The notes beneath the pieces were generated by a model. The model saw only the letters and a list, made by a program, of their open reading frames with translations. It did no database searches and had not been told where the DNA came from. The translations under genes and the position numbers were made by a program. From Acidaminococcaceae bacterium (lineage in GTDB: Bacteria; Bacillota; Negativicutes; Acidaminococcales; Acidaminococcaceae): a stretch of 7,368 nucleotides of DNA. Below are positions 5,377 to 7,368 of this stretch, one piece after another (the first letter of the stretch is position 1; each line of letters starts with the position of its first letter). The stretch is from positions 1 to 7,368 of the forward strand of contig JAQUUF010000053.1 of the NCBI GenBank assembly GCA_028693975.1, given 5' to 3'.

Positions 5377-5473
5377 TTGGAAAAGGGGACAGGCACTGTT
5401 TCTAGTTTTGACGCAGCAACGCCCCCGAGATTCCTCTCGAGGGCGTTAAGTTTATGTCACACTTTATTCTTCT
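5377..5473. repeat. 97-bp direct repeat, copy B, at the end of gyrA
   Basis: This is the second copy of the repeat at 4951-5047, with four differences. The hairpin at 5418-5447 has a 13-base-pair stem with a single G-U and a GGAA loop on the minus strand. It begins 16 nt after the gyrA stop. The copy's inner end (TTATTCTTCT, 5464-5473) encodes the final Glu-Glu-stop of gyrA. With copy A it brackets the antitoxin gene as a 426-bp unit. It may serve as the gyrA mRNA 3' end despite lacking a U-run. Confidence 0.92.
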
Positions 5474-7368
5474 GTTGCTTCGTCTTCTACAGCGTCGATA
5501 ACGGCTAGCGCTGCTACTTTGTCGCCTTGGTCCAGAGCCATGAGCTTGACACCTTGTGCTATACGCCCGAAGGTGGAAATATCGGTGGCCGCAATGCGGA
5601 TGATAACGCCGGCGGTACTAATCAGCATGACTTCTTGGCCCGGCAGCAGCACTTTGGTGCCTACAATCTTGCCGGTCTTGGCAGTCACTCTCTGGTTAAT
5701 GACGCCCTTGCCACCGCGGGTCTGCTTGCGGTAAGCACTAATCTTGGTCCGCTTGCCCATGCCGTCTTCGGTAGCAGTTAATACTTCGCCGTTCTCCGGT
5801 GCGCTGTCCATGGAGACCACTACATCCTCTTTGCCTAGGGTAATACCCTTGACACCATGGGATACTCTACCCATAGGACGCACATCCTGCTCACTGAAAT
5901 GAATAGCTAAGCCCTTGCGGGTAGCCATAATAATATCGGTATTACCGTCTGTTAGCTTCACATCAATCAATTCTTCGCCTTCGTCCAGCTTGATGGCTAT
6001 AAGGCCGGCCCGACGCGTATGATTGAACTCACTGATCTTGGTCTTCTTGACGATACCTCTATTGGTCGCCATGAACATGAAGCGGTCTTCCTGATATTCT
6101 TTGACGGTAATGACCGCCGTAATCTTCTCTCCGCCAGACATGGGCAAGACGTTGACAATAGCGCTGCCTTTGGCTGTCCTGGAAGCTTCCGGAATCTCGT
6201 AGGCCTCTAGATGATACACTCTGCCCCTATTGGTAAAGAACAGGAGGTTCTGATGCGTGGAGGTCAGGAGTAAATGCTCGGAGTAGTCTTCGTTGGTGAC
6301 GGTCTTGATGCTCTCGGCCTTCAGCTTGCCGCTGCCGCCTTGCTTGCCCCGTCCTGCTCTATTCTGGGAGCGGAAATTAGTCAGCGCCTGACGCTTCACA
6401 TAGCCTTGGCGACTGATAGTAACTACCACTTCTTCATCGGGAATAACGTCTTTGATATCAATATCGCCGGTATCTCTGATGATGGCAGTGCGGCGTTTGT
6501 CGCCAAAACGCTTCTTCATCTCCAGCAAATCTTCTCTGATAATACCCATAACTTTGCCTTCGTCGGCCAGAACGCTCTCCAAATACTCAATGGTTTCTAA
6601 CACATCGGCATATTCGTCTTCAATCTTCTTGCGCTCTAAGCCGGTCAAGCGCTGCAATCTCATATCCAAAATGGCCTGAGCTTGTCTTTCACTGAGGTGG
6701 AAGTTCTGCATCAAGGCCGCTTTGGCGATATCGCCATTGGCACTTTGACGGATGGTGGTAATAACAGCATCGAGATTATCCAGAGCTATTTTCAAGCCTT
6801 CCAAGATATGGGCTCTATCCTTGGCTTTGGCCAATTCATAGCGGGTACGACGAGTAATAACTTCCTTCTGGTGCAGGAGATAATACTCCAGCATTTGTTT
6901 GAGGTTCAGCACTCTGGGGTGTCCGTCTACCAAGGCCAGATTAATAATGCCAAAGGAATCTTGCATCTGGGTATGCTTGTACAATCTATTCAGAATAATA
7001 TCCGGCACCACATCGCTGCGCAGCTCGATCACGATACGCATGCCTTTGCGGTCACTTTCGTCGCGCAAATCGGTAATGCCTTCAATGGTCTTATCTTGCA
7101 CCAAATGGGCAATATTCTCAATCAAACGTGCTTTGTTGACCTGATAAGGCAGTTCGGTCACAATAATTCTATGCTTATTCTTGGGCATGGGCTCTATCTC
7201 GGCCTTGGCCCTGACTTTTACTACGCCACGACCGGTGGTATAGGCACTGACAATACCTTGCTTGCCCAGAATAATACCGGCGGTGGGGAAATCCGGTCCT
7301 TTGATAACTGTCATCAAGTCTTCATTATCCGACTCGGGATTATCGATGAGCATGACGCAGCCGTCAAT
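5464..7368 (-). CDS. gyrA: DNA gyrase subunit A, C-terminal three quarters (runs off the right edge)
   Basis: Gyrase introduces negative supercoils with ATP; GyrA cuts and rejoins DNA. The visible 634 residues begin before LIDNPESDNEDLMTVIKGPD and stay open to base 7368, so about 190 N-terminal residues, including the catalytic tyrosine, are missing. Seen are the GPDFPTAG motif, the tower and coiled-coil domains (KAKDRAHILEGLKIALDNLD; LDMRLQRLTGLERKKIEDEY), and a six-bladed C-terminal domain with repeats such as RGRVYHLEAYEIPEASR, GLIAIKLDEGEELIDVKLTD, GVKGITL and GRIAQGVKLM. The blade-1 GyrA-box position reads QNRAGRG (6366-6346) instead of QRRGGKG; QTRGGKG occurs in a later blade (5724-5704). 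The domain layout fits GyrA better than ParC. The C-terminus ends DEATEE, its last two residues encoded within repeat copy B. gyrB is probably just off the right edge. Confidence 0.96.
   Translation of the reverse strand: MDGCVMLIDNPESDNEDLMTVIKGPDFPTAGIILGKQGIVSAYTTGRGVVKVRAKAEIEPMPKNKHRIIVTELPYQVNKARLIENIAHLVQDKTIEGITDLRDESDRKGMRIVIELRSDVVPDIILNRLYKHTQMQDSFGIINLALVDGHPRVLNLKQMLEYYLLHQKEVITRRTRYELAKAKDRAHILEGLKIALDNLDAVITTIRQSANGDIAKAALMQNFHLSERQAQAILDMRLQRLTGLERKKIEDEYADVLETIEYLESVLADEGKVMGIIREDLLEMKKRFGDKRRTAIIRDTGDIDIKDVIPDEEVVVTISRQGYVKRQALTNFRSQNRAGRGKQGGSGKLKAESIKTVTNEDYSEHLLLTSTHQNLLFFTNRGRVYHLEAYEIPEASRTAKGSAIVNVLPMSGGEKITAVITVKEYQEDRFMFMATNRGIVKKTKISEFNHTRRAGLIAIKLDEGEELIDVKLTDGNTDIIMATRKGLAIHFSEQDVRPMGRVSHGVKGITLGKEDVVVSMDSAPENGEVLTATEDGMGKRTKISAYRKQTRGGKGVINQRVTAKTGKIVGTKVLLPGQEVMLISTAGVIIRIAATDISTFGRIAQGVKLMALDQGDKVAALAVIDAVEDEATEE

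Overview
The window reads as a low-to-mid GC Bacillota chromosome. The signs are a T-box riboswitch in front of a branched-chain amino acid gene, AGGAGG-type ribosome binding sites, and a GyrA tail resembling the Bacillus type. A Negativicutes-like or clostridial anaerobe fits the redox genes, but that is a guess. Every convincing gene lies on the minus strand, so the window reads right to left.

Right side (5464-7368): the C-terminal three quarters of gyrA, running off the right edge. Just past its stop lies a 97-bp repeat containing a perfect 13-bp hairpin. A second copy, 96% identical, lies 426 bp away. Between them sits a small Phd/YefM-type antitoxin gene with no toxin beside it. The repeat copies supply the last two codons and the stop of both gyrA and the antitoxin gene.

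Middle (826-4823): a tightly packed four-gene minus-strand operon. In order of transcription it holds a GlpA-like FAD oxidoreductase with a C-terminal BFD-type [2Fe-2S] domain, a second NAD(P)/FAD-type oxidoreductase, a small cysteine-rich DUF1667 protein, and a RarD/EamA-type membrane transporter. The first three look like one electron-transferring dehydrogenase complex related to anaerobic glycerol-3-phosphate dehydrogenase. The substrate is not proven by anything in the window. RarD is 2 nt behind and probably co-transcribed.

Left side (1-825): the first 39 codons of ilvB (acetolactate synthase large subunit), preceded by a complete T-box leader and a good sigma-A-type promoter. Between this promoter and rarD lie about 400 bp without a gene. 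They hold a striking cluster of six exact DnaA boxes (TTATNCACA) in two groups around a 79-bp AT-rich spacer. The cluster looks like a replication origin or a DnaA-binding control locus, although no dnaA or dnaN is in the window. This cluster and the repeat-bounded antitoxin cassette behind gyrA are the two most interesting features.
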